From assembly GCA_003054695.1 (NCBI GenBank), contig QAZA01000050.1, forward strand, positions 248,001-312,000: DNA of 64,000 bases, in the 5' to 3' direction. This document shows, one piece after another, positions 17,445-25,808 of this stretch. The notes beneath the pieces are model-generated. The model searched no databases. It worked only from the letters and a program-made list of their open reading frames with translations, and had not been told where the DNA came from. The stretch comes from Verrucomicrobia bacterium LW23. GTDB taxonomy: Bacteria > Verrucomicrobiota > Verrucomicrobiia > Methylacidiphilales > UBA1321. Position 1 is the stretch's first letter. Each line of letters opens with the position of its first letter. The position numbers were made by a program, and so were the translations under genes.

Positions 17445-19718
17445 TTATTCCACGCGAACCATAAAGGGCATGGCATCCCCCTTCTTCCCAATCCTCACCA
17501 CCCCAAACCAGCGCGTATTCCAGGGATGCCCGATATCCGACCACTGCAAATGCGTCACCTTCTTGTCCCCGCCCACGTGCGTCCACCAAAAGGTGAAGCC
17601 GAGATCGCCCGAGGCCGGCCAGGCCGTCTGCCCCATAACTTCATACGGCACAAAGATTTCCAACTGAAGCCCGCCATCCGCAACTTTGCTCGCCGACTGG
17701 CAGACGGGCAACTTCGGTGATGTCTCGCCAGAACGAACGCGCACACCCGGAAACTTCGGGAAGTCACCGCTGACCCAGAAGTACTCGCCAGGCGAGCCCA
17801 AAAGCTCGGGCGCCCGTGGATCGAAAAAGAGCGTAAACCTGTCACGCTCAACGCTTCCCGAGCATCGGATCGCCATGTACATCCCCCCTTTCCCCGCACG
17901 AATCGCAAACTTAAGCATGCACTCTTCCGGCGACGTCCGGAAATCCTGCGGCCCGCGGATCCAACGCGCATGATCCGGATCGCCCAATGTGCTCCACGTC
18001 ACTTCATTCCATTCCGAGAGATCCCCGTCAATCTTAACAACATCCTCATTATCAACGCGTTGAGCGAGTGCATAGCGCGTGTACCAAAGGCGCGCGAAGG
18101 CAGGAATCTCGGCAGTGTTGCCTGAAGCCGGACTTTTTGTGTCGAACTTTTTGAACAGCAACATGTTACCACTCTCGCGCTCAACCGGGATATTGACACG
18201 AAAAAGCTCCCTCGCCCCCTCGTCTCCCGCCTCACCTCTCATCCCAACTGGCACATCCACAACATGTTGCACAGCATTCCAACGCCGGCGTTCAAACCCG
18301 GCCCTGGGAGTCAAAGGAGCAGGCACACCCACGACTCTTGTTTTTCCGTCCACCGTGGCTGCAACCGCAATCATCCCGCGCTCAGCTGCAAATTCTCTGC
18401 CTTCCGGGCTATCCATAAGCTTCTCATTTGCAGCGAGTTCCGGCCATGCAAGGACATGGCTTGTCCCTGGTACTTGCCGAAGCGGTTTACGATCGGGAAA
18501 CGCGACGTATTCAACTGGCTCGTGAGTCCTAACTTTCTCCAAACCAAACACTTCCGTAATTACACCTCCATCCTTCCAGCGGCTCACCGCCTTGAGATCC
18601 CGCAGCGCAGCCGGCAAAGGCGCCTCCTCCGGGCCGCCCAATGTCGCCAGCACAGCGCGCGCCATGGCGAGATGGCCGAGAATGTTGGGATGGATCGTAT
18701 CGCCCGCCATCGGGTTTGCGGACTCCAGCATGGAGTGCATTGGCTTGCTGTAGCTGGGCGGAAAGTAGGCCCGCATCCGTTCCGCACTGCCCGCCAACGT
18801 CGCGCCCCCCTCGCCCCACACGGCCTGGAACGTCTCAGCGCAAGGCAGGGACATCTTATGTCCCAGGATGCGGAGTTCCGTCGCAAAACCCAGGGTGCGA
18901 AAGACATAGGACGGAGCGTTGGGCTCCTCACCCGGCTTTCCCTTAGGAAAGACATCGATATGAGGCGTGGGCTGAAGCAGAAGAACATCCGCCTTCAGCT
19001 CTTCCCGGAATCGCTCTGCAAGTACCTTATAGTGTTCAAGATATGCGTCCAGCGATACTCCGCCGGCCTGATCATTCAGCCCGTACATGATCATCGCCAG
19101 ATGCGGAGGCTCCGTTGCAACCTCGGAGCTCCATGTCCGCGCCGTCGCGTCGATGGAACGTCCTGAATGAGCGCGCCTTACGATACGGATCGCCGTCGGG
19201 CGATCCAGCGCCCGCGACAGGAGCTTTGCCAAGATCTCCGGATAATGGCCGGTGGCCGTTACCGAATCGCCGTAAGCTCCTATTACATAGGGAGATCCGC
19301 CAAGAAGCGCCGAGGCGGTCTGGGGCAGCGCTTTACGGACCCGTTCTACATCTAACTTCTCTGGCGGACGGATCGCCAGAAAGCGATACTCCTCGCCACC
19401 CGTAAACTTAAGGATATGAACACCTTCCGACACAGGCGCCAACTCAAAGCCTCCTGTTAGGTCCAACAACGCCCTACGCTGGCCCTTGCCCTCCAACCCG
19501 TTTATTGTCAGAAGCTTAAGTTCGTACTCAATCTCCGTCGAAGGAGTCCCGCCTTTCGGAGATATACCTCCGGCCTTCTCATCGGTAAAAACAATTGTTG
19601 GCAGCGGTTTCTCCTTGGGAGGGGCAGCGGAGACATGGTATGTCCCTGCCAGCACAAAGAAGGCAGCCATCCGGCCAACTGCGAGTAAGGGGCGAGTGAA
19701 AGCAGCTAATGCGGCCAT
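17445..19718 (-). CDS. Secreted SGNH/GDSL hydrolase with C-terminal CBM9-like domain
   Basis: About 757 residues from ATG 19718. The frame is open to a GTG at 19793 that nearly abuts sbcD. An N-terminal hydrophobic segment (AFFVLAGTYHVSA) suggests export. The SGNH catalytic blocks are GAYGDSVT (nucleophile Ser), MIMYGLNDQ (GxND) and the histidine in HPNILGHLAMA. The last 200 residues (KIDGDLSEWNEV…) resemble the CBM9-like carbohydrate-binding module seen in secreted esterases. It is likely a polysaccharide deacetylase or lipase-like esterase. Three GGGACA palindromes lie in frame inside it, one of them in the signal region. Confidence 0.75.
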   Translation of the reverse strand: MAALAAFTRPLLAVGRMAAFFVLAGTYHVSAAPPKEKPLPTIVFTDEKAGGISPKGGTPSTEIEYELKLLTINGLEGKGQRRALLDLTGGFELAPVSEGVHILKFTGGEEYRFLAIRPPEKLDVERVRKALPQTASALLGGSPYVIGAYGDSVTATGHYPEILAKLLSRALDRPTAIRIVRRAHSGRSIDATARTWSSEVATEPPHLAMIMYGLNDQAGGVSLDAYLEHYKVLAERFREELKADVLLLQPTPHIDVFPKGKPGEEPNAPSYVFRTLGFATELRILGHKMSLPCAETFQAVWGEGGATLAGSAERMRAYFPPSYSKPMHSMLESANPMAGDTIHPNILGHLAMARAVLATLGGPEEAPLPAALRDLKAVSRWKDGGVITEVFGLEKVRTHEPVEYVAFPDRKPLRQVPGTSHVLAWPELAANEKLMDSPEGREFAAERGMIAVAATVDGKTRVVGVPAPLTPRAGFERRRWNAVQHVVDVPVGMRGEAGDEGARELFRVNIPVERESGNMLLFKKFDTKSPASGNTAEIPAFARLWYTRYALAQRVDNEDVVKIDGDLSEWNEVTWSTLGDPDHARWIRGPQDFRTSPEECMLKFAIRAGKGGMYMAIRCSGSVERDRFTLFFDPRAPELLGSPGEYFWVSGDFPKFPGVRVRSGETSPKLPVCQSASKVADGGLQLEIFVPYEVMGQTAWPASGDLGFTFWWTHVGGDKKVTHLQWSDIGHPWNTRWFGVVRIGKKGDAMPFMVRVE
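18448..18470. repeat. GGGACA palindrome inside the SGNH gene (copy a)
   Basis: AGGACA and TGTCCCTGG arms. On the coding (minus) strand it encodes VPGTSHVLA, the A/P-G-T-x-x-V reading frame. Confidence 0.6.
18845..18867. repeat. GGGACA palindrome inside the SGNH gene (copy b)
   Basis: CAGGGACA and TGTCCCAGG arms. It is read in a different frame from copy a, giving LGHKMSLP. Confidence 0.6.
19627..19650. repeat. GGGACA palindrome in the SGNH signal region (copy c)
   Basis: GGAGACA and TGTCCCTGCC arms, encoding AGTYHVSA immediately before the putative mature protein. Confidence 0.55.
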
Positions 19719-19795
19719 AAGGGCATTCACTCTACACGCCTTGCCATCTCCGATCGATGCATACACATTGCATACGCGTATAGGTATTGCCACGT

Positions 19796-21079
19796 CTAGC
19801 GCGCGGCCGCCTGCCGATGCTTTTCCAACAGCTCGGCAAACGTAAGGCGCAGGCGCTGCACATCTTCGCTATCCGCCACAAGTCCTTCATCTGCCAGCTT
19901 TTGCGTAAACACATCCTCCGGCGTCAACTCGTGAAGATCGATGCGCATCTCCGCAAATGCAGGCTGTTCTACCGGGGTCAGCGCTTCGATCCTGCGCCGA
20001 CGAAGAATGCGCAACGCCTTTCCCGCAAGCGCCGTATCCAGGCTGGCATCAACCACTTGCGGGGCAAGATCGCTTTCCACGCGCACGTCCGCCCAGGCCT
20101 CGAGTTCGCCATCTGTGGGCTGGAATCCACGTATCGCCTCGCACACCTCGTTGAGGGTGCCACTCCAGCGCAACAGACGGCGCCAGGTGGGAACGGCAAT
20201 GCTACGGATGTGGATTGTGGCTTCCGTACCGCGGTGTGCGTCAGCGCGAAGGGTGTCGAGCAAGACGACCTGTTTGTGATCCTCCGCCTCGCTGAAACTC
20301 AGCGGAATCGGTGAACCAGAATACCGTATATGTTCTTTGTTACCAACTGTTTGCGCCCGGTGAATATGCCCAAGCGCGACGTAGTGGAAGCCCGAAACAC
20401 CTCCGGCCTGGCTCTCCTCTGGGGAGGGGTCTGACAAGTCAGCCCCGCTCACCAGATCGCCGGCCCCCAGATGAATCTCTCGCTCGCCCTCGCCGGTAGC
20501 GGTCCCGCTAACCGTCAGATGCCCCGTAGCGATGACCGGCACGCCCGCCTGCCGGTAACCGTTGCTTGCCGCGCGCAGGGCCGCGTAATGGGCAAGAAGC
20601 CCCGCCCTAAGTCTCTGCCGCACATCGCGTTGCGTCTCCGCAACGGCACTGCGGCGCAGGTCGCCCTCGCGAAGGAAAGGGCACGCGCACAGCACAACCT
20701 CGGGCTCCTGGGCGCTGGGCCAGCGGATGAGCGACTCGCGCGGATCATCCGCCGCAACGCCGTGCACGTGAATGCGGCCGAGGGAGCGGAGCAAATCGCG
20801 CGGGGCATTGAGCATCTGGCCGCTGTCATGGTTGCCGCCAATAATCAACGCATGGCATTGCAGGGCAATAACTTCGCCAAGAAAGTCGTAATACTGCCGC
20901 AGCGCAGACTGGGGCGGATTGGCGCAATCGAACACATCGCCCGCAATGATGATCCCCTCAACTCGTTCGGTACGAATCACTTCCAGAAGCCAGCGCAGCA
21001 GGAGCCCGTGCTCCTGCGTGCGATCCTGGCCGTACATGAACTGGCCGAGATGGAGATCTGCGGTATGTAGCAGCCTCAC
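19796..21079 (-). CDS. sbcD: SbcD-type DNA exonuclease subunit / metallophosphoesterase
   Basis: A 427-residue Mre11/SbcD-family nuclease with GTG start. Metal-binding motifs are HTADLHLG, IAGDVFD, IGGNHDSGQM, ATGHLTVSG and VALGHIHR, in the correct order. SbcD processes hairpin and cruciform DNA with the SbcC ATPase. No sbcC lies beside it here, which is unusual, so the YhaO-like subgroup is an alternative. It starts six bases after the rbfA stop, suggesting coupling. A hairpin nuclease gene in a window rich in palindromes is worth noting but proves nothing. Confidence 0.85.
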   Translation of the reverse strand: MRLLHTADLHLGQFMYGQDRTQEHGLLLRWLLEVIRTERVEGIIIAGDVFDCANPPQSALRQYYDFLGEVIALQCHALIIGGNHDSGQMLNAPRDLLRSLGRIHVHGVAADDPRESLIRWPSAQEPEVVLCACPFLREGDLRRSAVAETQRDVRQRLRAGLLAHYAALRAASNGYRQAGVPVIATGHLTVSGTATGEGEREIHLGAGDLVSGADLSDPSPEESQAGGVSGFHYVALGHIHRAQTVGNKEHIRYSGSPIPLSFSEAEDHKQVVLLDTLRADAHRGTEATIHIRSIAVPTWRRLLRWSGTLNEVCEAIRGFQPTDGELEAWADVRVESDLAPQVVDASLDTALAGKALRILRRRRIEALTPVEQPAFAEMRIDLHELTPEDVFTQKLADEGLVADSEDVQRLRLTFAELLEKHRQAAAR

Positions 21080-21085
21080 AAGGAC

Positions 21086-21499
21086 TTAGCGGCGGGGGTC
21101 CTCGTCTTCGTCGGCTTCGGGCGCAACGTTTACGGAGTCGGGCGCAACAGTGGCGGGCACCAGCAGGTCAATCTCGCGCATAATGCCAATCACGCGATCG
21201 CCCCGCTCCATCGCTTCGTCAAAACGGAAGACGAGCTGCGGCGTGGCTTTCGTCACCATCTTGCGGCCAATGATGCTCTGCCATTCGCGGCGGTACTTAT
21301 GAAGTACCGAAAGGACGTAGTCACGGTCCAGCTCCGGGTCCAGTACGGACACAAAAACGGTGGACTGCTTGAGGTCCGTCGTCGTATCGACGCCGGAGAT
21401 AGTGACGAGAACTCCTTCCAGCTCAATGGCTTTGGTGATGAGGCCGCTGAGTTCCTTACGTACGATTTCCGATACCCGGATGGTGCGTCTGGTGGACAT
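21086..21499 (-). CDS. rbfA: Ribosome-binding factor A
   Basis: A 137-residue KH-like protein needed for late 30S maturation and 16S 5' processing. MSTRRTIRVSEIVRKELSGL, the TDLKQSTVFVSVL segment and the C-terminal RFDEAMERGDRV match RbfA. The last 25 residues are acidic. A ribosome binding site GAGGAAC lies about nine bases upstream on the minus strand and is partly complementary to GTTCCT further upstream, so it may be sequestered in a hairpin. truB and infB are not adjacent. Confidence 0.9.
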   Translation of the reverse strand: MSTRRTIRVSEIVRKELSGLITKAIELEGVLVTISGVDTTTDLKQSTVFVSVLDPELDRDYVLSVLHKYRREWQSIIGRKMVTKATPQLVFRFDEAMERGDRVIGIMREIDLLVPATVAPDSVNVAPEADEDEDPRR

Positions 21500-21901
21500 A
21501 AAAGTAGTTCCTCAAATGATAAAAGAAGGAACCTCCCGAACTCAACAGGCGGGACATGAACCTTCAGAAAAAACGTGGGAAAGAACCTTTCTTTTCTATA
21601 CTTTAAGATAAATGGCCGGACGGTGCAAGAAAGTCGGGGAAATGTTTTGCATTTGGCTACCATCGAGAGTGTTTGGCATGTTGCAACCCGTTTCACGGCA
21701 GATAGTTACGCTGGTTCTGCGGCTTGCGCGGAACTTTTGCGCCGGCAAGTAACCGCTTCGCATTGCGCGACGTCTGCTTTCGGTATGACGCCGAGATGCC
21801 TTGCAATCACCCCGACCGCCTGGCTTACCCTGGCGCCTGCGGGCGAACTCGCAGAACCACGCCCACGCCCCCTCGGCAACACCCGCACAAACAGCTTTGC
21901 T
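21500..21901. promoter_or_regulatory. Divergent intergenic region between rbfA and the ECF sigma gene
   Basis: About 400 bases without a credible gene. It holds the rbfA leader (hairpin arms 21507-21512 and 21527-21532) and a good -10 hexamer TATACT at 21597-21602 facing right, without a clear -35. The sigma-gene frame is open upstream of ATG 21902, but its sequence looks non-coding. Confidence 0.4.
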
Positions 21902-22519
21902 ATGACGAATGCGCACGATGCAGCAACGCGCCATACGGCCGAGGTGGAGGCCTGTCTGGCGCGTGTGCGGCGGGGAGACGACGGCGCGGGCAATGAGCTG
22001 GTGGAACTGCTTTACCCGCAGGTCATCCGCATAGCGCGGGCGCACCTGCCGAGGGCGATGAGCGAGGAAGATCTTGCGCAGGAGGTGTTTATGAAGATTT
22101 TTGCGAAGCTGGACCAGTTTCGTGGCGACACGGCCCCTTTTGAGCACTGGATCGCGCGAATCGCTCATAATACTTGCCTGGATTTTTTGCGGATGCAAAA
22201 GCGGCGCCCGGAATTGCGCTATGCGGACCTGGAAGAGAATGAAGTTGAGGTACTTATGAACGAGCACTCGATCCGTGAGCGCACGCACGAGGCAGCTCCG
22301 GAGGAGCTTGCCGCCCGGGAGATTCTGGAAAAGCTGTTTGCCACCTTGTCCCCCGCCGATCAGATGATCCTGCGGATGTTGGACTTACAACAGCTTGCCG
22401 TGGCTGAAATCTGCCAGCAAACAGGGTGGAACGCCTCGCTGATCAAGGTGCGAGCGTGGCGAGCCAGGCGAAAGCTTCAGGCAACATGCAGAAAACTTCA
22501 GGCTGAGGGCCAATTGTAA
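21902..22519 (+). CDS. ECF-type RNA polymerase sigma factor
   Basis: 205 residues from ATG 21902. Region 2 is seen in ELLYPQVIRIARAHLPRAMSEEDLAQEVFMKIFAKLDQFRGD and HWIARIAHNTCLDFLR. Region 4 has LSPADQMILRMLDLQQLAVAEICQQTGW…KVRAWRARRKL. Such factors redirect transcription to envelope-stress genes. The TAA stop overlaps the next ATG by one base, so the two are translationally coupled. The next gene is the natural anti-sigma candidate. Confidence 0.9.
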   Translation: MTNAHDAATRHTAEVEACLARVRRGDDGAGNELVELLYPQVIRIARAHLPRAMSEEDLAQEVFMKIFAKLDQFRGDTAPFEHWIARIAHNTCLDFLRMQKRRPELRYADLEENEVEVLMNEHSIRERTHEAAPEELAAREILEKLFATLSPADQMILRMLDLQQLAVAEICQQTGWNASLIKVRAWRARRKLQATCRKLQAEGQL

Positions 22520-22905
22520 TGAACACTTCCGATAACATGAGTCAACAACGCCAAGCCAAAGATCGCGACCCGGCAGACACGTATCATCGCCTGGTAAAAC
22601 TGGCGCGAAGGGCGGAGGCTTCTTCTGAGAGCAGCCATGCCGACAAGGCTCCCCCCTTCTTCGCAGCCCGTGTTATGGCGCGCGTGCAGGCGCAGCGCAA
22701 GGTGGACCGCGTGAAGCGCGTATCTCCCTGGGAGATAGTGGGTTGGAAGGCTGTGTGGGCTTCCCTTGCCGTCGTGGCGCTAGTCTCCGTTTGGGCAGGC
22801 CCTGATGCGCTGGCCTTTAACCATGCCCCAGGGGAAATCGACCTCTTTACAACCGGATTGGAAGCGATCGAAGACGCCCGATTCTCCGGCCTGGAGCTGC
22901 TTTAA
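22519..22905 (+). CDS. Small single-pass membrane protein, candidate anti-sigma factor
   Basis: 128 residues overlapping the sigma gene by one base. A polar N-terminal half (about 75 residues, containing PPFFAARVMARVQAQ) precedes one membrane helix (VWASLAVVALVSVWAG, about residues 80-97) and a 30-residue outside tail. No zinc-binding HxxxCxxC motif is present, so it is not a canonical ZAS anti-sigma factor. The function is inferred from coupling and topology. Confidence 0.65.
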   Translation: MNTSDNMSQQRQAKDRDPADTYHRLVKLARRAEASSESSHADKAPPFFAARVMARVQAQRKVDRVKRVSPWEIVGWKAVWASLAVVALVSVWAGPDALAFNHAPGEIDLFTTGLEAIEDARFSGLELL

Positions 22906-22963
22906 CGCGAGGACTGACAAACTTGCAGGCAACATGCGGTGAACATTTATCCTATTACACACC

Positions 22964-23461
22964 ATGACTGATGTAACTCCCTCCCCTGAAGCTGCTTCCG
23001 TTGCGTCTTCCACCCCAAAGGAGATGCCTCCTTCACCATCCTTTGTTAAGCGCTTGTTTACCCTGGACAAAGCATGGAAGGTGGTCCTCCTGTTGCTTTT
23101 TGTGTTCTGCGCGGGCGGCTTTTGCGGAGCCGCCATTGTGGGGAGAATTGTGCAGAACGCTGCACAACGAGCGCTCAATCCAGCTTTGCAGACAGACCTG
23201 GTCCTCTCCCGCCTGAAATCGCAGTTAAAGCTTTCGGATCAACAAATTGGCGAGATTCGGCCGATCCTGGCCAAGATGCTGGGTAACCTGCAGCGCACCC
23301 TGGACGACACGCGGGAAAAGTCCCGCGCGGAGATCGGCTCCGGGTTGCTTGAACTAAACGAAAAGTTAACTCCTGAGCAACAGGAAGCGTTGATGAAACG
23401 CCTGCAAACGTGGCAGAAGCGCGTGCAGGCCTTTCGCGATCGCGTATCGCCGGGGCCTTAG
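22964..23461 (+). CDS. Membrane-anchored Spy/CpxP-like protein
   Basis: 165 residues. An N-terminal cytoplasmic stretch is followed by a membrane helix (VVLLLLFVFCAGGFCGAAIVG) and a helical periplasmic domain. The latter contains LKLSDQQIGEIRPILAKMLG and LTPEQQEALMKRLQTW, resembling the paired helical motifs of Spy/CpxP-type (LTxxQ) envelope chaperones or sensors. Placement directly after sigma and its coupled membrane protein fits an envelope-stress module. Confidence 0.65.
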   Translation: MTDVTPSPEAASVASSTPKEMPPSPSFVKRLFTLDKAWKVVLLLLFVFCAGGFCGAAIVGRIVQNAAQRALNPALQTDLVLSRLKSQLKLSDQQIGEIRPILAKMLGNLQRTLDDTREKSRAEIGSGLLELNEKLTPEQQEALMKRLQTWQKRVQAFRDRVSPGP

Positions 23462-23574
23462 TAGCGGCGTGTTTTGATGGAGAAAGCAAGGCATTTTGCG
23501 TTGCATCTTGCCCGATTGCGACCATATTGCCGTTACTCCCTTTGCCTTGGTGGACCAGAGGCACAGGCATTGCT

Positions 23575-24255
23575 ATGCGAAATCTCCGCCTATTCTTTGC
23601 AACTTTCTGTGTCTGTAGCTTTTATGCATTTTTCATCGGCCATGCATCGGCAACCTCACCCAAGCCTTACGCTCCGCAGGAAGGGGACGTCCTTTTCCAA
23701 CCGCTGCCGCTTAACGAGCTGGCCGCGGCGATAGAGGGCGTCACGCAGTCGCGCCTCTCCCATTGCGGGGCGGTTGTTTCGGAGAACGGGTCCTGGCAGG
23801 TCATTGAGGCGACAAGTGGCGGCGTGCGGCAAACGCCTCTGGCTCTGTGGCTTGTGCGTGGGCGAAAGGGCAGCGTTATTGCCATGCGGCCCGACGCCAG
23901 ATACGCGGGGAAAATCCCCGAGTTTATAGCCGCGATGAAGTCCTACATTGGAAAGCCGTACGATTACCGCTACCAGATGTCCGATGACGCCATCTACTGT
24001 TCGGAGCTTGTGTACAAGGGTTTCAAGACGGCAACCGGCGAGGAAATGGGGCGTCTGCAGAAGCTGGGGGACATGAACTGGCGGCCCCACGCAAGGTTTA
24101 TTGTGCAGATGGAGGGCGGCCCGGTGCCGAAGGAGCGCGAGATGATAACGCCGATCGGTCTCTCCAAAGCGCCGCAGTTGAAGGAAGTTTACCGTAGCGG
24201 CACGGAGCTGGATCCCGTTGTGGATGAAACGGTTGCAACGCCCGCGGCACGATAG
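23575..24255 (+). CDS. Secreted YiiX-like permuted papain-fold hydrolase
   Basis: 226 residues from ATG 23575. An N-terminal signal peptide (LFFATFCVCSFYAFFIGHASA) precedes GDVLFQPLP. The permuted NlpC/P60 (YiiX/DUF830) core shows SRLSHCGAVV with catalytic His63, VIEA (Glu79), and AIYCSELVYKGF with the nucleophile Cys142. YGKPYDYRY-like spacing (YIGKPYDYRYQMSDD) is typical. It probably acts on an amide or ester in the envelope. Substrates of this family are poorly known. Confidence 0.78.
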   Translation: MRNLRLFFATFCVCSFYAFFIGHASATSPKPYAPQEGDVLFQPLPLNELAAAIEGVTQSRLSHCGAVVSENGSWQVIEATSGGVRQTPLALWLVRGRKGSVIAMRPDARYAGKIPEFIAAMKSYIGKPYDYRYQMSDDAIYCSELVYKGFKTATGEEMGRLQKLGDMNWRPHARFIVQMEGGPVPKEREMITPIGLSKAPQLKEVYRSGTELDPVVDETVATPAAR

Positions 24256-24446
24256 TGCGACATTTGTGCAATCGCCTTGCATTATTGCGCAGTTTGCGTA
24301 AAGTCGACACTTTGTTTCCGTGCGCGATGTGTCGGTGCGTGCGGAAGTTCCTCCACTCTATCCATTTAGACATCTTTTTCACACGCCGCTGCCCGTCGGG
24401 TAAACCCTCCCTCAGGATATTCTGCAGTTCAGTCGGCCTCGCTGTC

Positions 24447-25733
24447 ATGCATCACTTCTCACTTCAAGGTGGCGACCTCTTTGTCGAAGGTTGCCGGATT
24501 TCGGACATCGCCAGAGAGCACGGGACGCCGCTCTACGTTTACTCGGCGGCCACCATTACGGATAATTACGACGCGCTGGCCACGGCCCTGGCGCCGCTCG
24601 ATCCGATGATTTGCTTTGCGATGAAGGCAAACTCCACGCTGGGCGTGCTGAGCCTGCTGGCGCGGCGCGGCTGCGGATTCGACCTGGTAAGCGGAGGCGA
24701 GCTGTTTCGCGTAAAACAGGCGGGCGGCGCGCCCCACCGTTGCACGTTTGCGGGCGTGGGCAAGACGCGCGCGGAGATTGAGGCAGCCATACTGGCCGGC
24801 GTGTATAGCTTTAATGCAGAGAGCGTTGCGGAGCTTGAGGCTATCAATCATATCTCCGGCGAAATGAAGCAGCGCGCCCCCGTGGCCATTCGCGTCAACC
24901 CCAACGTGGATGCCGGTACGCACGCCAAAATCACCACGGGCACGTACGAGAACAAGTTTGGCATCGCCTTTGAGGAGATCGCCTCGCTGTACGAGTACGC
25001 GGCGACAAGCCTGAAGAATCTGGAGCTGCGCGGCGTGCAAATGCATATCGGATCGCAAATTACCGAGACGGGTCCGTTTGTGAAGGCGATCCAGAAGATG
25101 CTACCGCTGGTTTCGGAACTTAAGCGTAAGCACAACATCCAGTTCTTTGATATCGGCGGCGGCATGGGCATCGTCTACAAGGACGCCCTGGCCAGCGGCA
25201 AGCCGGACTGGTGGAAGGCAAATCCGCAGCAGATGACCCCGGCCATGTACGCCGCAGCCATCATCCCGCTGCTCAAGGACCTGGGCCTGAAGATCCTGAT
25301 CGAACCCGGCCGCTTCCTTACCGGCAACGCCGGCGTGCTTGTAACGGACGTACTTTACGTCAAGAACACGGGCGCCAAGAACTTCGTGATTGTTGACGCG
25401 GCGATGAACGACCTGATCCGCCCCGCCTTTTACGACTCGTACCACGAGATCATCCCGCTAGTGGCAAGCGAAGGCAAGGGCAAGCTGGTGCCTACCGACG
25501 TTGTGGGCCCCGTTTGCGAGAGCGGCGATTACTTTACCAAGGACAGGCTGCTGCCCGTCCTGAAGGCCGGCGACAAGATCGCGCTGATGAGCGCCGGCGC
25601 CTACGGTTTTGTGATGTCCTCCAACTACAACACGCGCCCGCGCCCTGCGGAAATTCTCGTAAAGGGCAACAAGGCGACGATTGTGCGCAAGCGTGAAAAG
25701 TTCGAGGACCTCGTACGCGGCGAGACTGTCTAG
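24447..25733 (+). CDS. lysA: Diaminopimelate decarboxylase
   Basis: 428 residues from ATG 24447. It converts meso-diaminopimelate to L-lysine with PLP bound to Lys60 (CFAMKANSTLGVL). Other features are GFDLVSGGEL, HIGSQIT, DIGGGMGIVY, EPGRFLTGNAG and the active-site Cys357 in GPVCESGD. The end YNTRPRPAEILV is the expected C-terminus. The 190-base leader shows no recognisable lysine riboswitch. The longer upstream frame is unconvincing. Confidence 0.93.
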   Translation: MHHFSLQGGDLFVEGCRISDIAREHGTPLYVYSAATITDNYDALATALAPLDPMICFAMKANSTLGVLSLLARRGCGFDLVSGGELFRVKQAGGAPHRCTFAGVGKTRAEIEAAILAGVYSFNAESVAELEAINHISGEMKQRAPVAIRVNPNVDAGTHAKITTGTYENKFGIAFEEIASLYEYAATSLKNLELRGVQMHIGSQITETGPFVKAIQKMLPLVSELKRKHNIQFFDIGGGMGIVYKDALASGKPDWWKANPQQMTPAMYAAAIIPLLKDLGLKILIEPGRFLTGNAGVLVTDVLYVKNTGAKNFVIVDAAMNDLIRPAFYDSYHEIIPLVASEGKGKLVPTDVVGPVCESGDYFTKDRLLPVLKAGDKIALMSAGAYGFVMSSNYNTRPRPAEILVKGNKATIVRKREKFEDLVRGETV

Positions 25734-25808
25734 GGCGCGGACCGATTGACAGCGGCGCTGTCCGTCGCTTTCGCCGGGCGGCGGACGCACCAGAAACAAG
25801 CTCGCTCG

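Noticed and set aside
24256-24446. Lysine riboswitch before lysA
   Set aside because: None of the conserved L-box core could be matched by eye.
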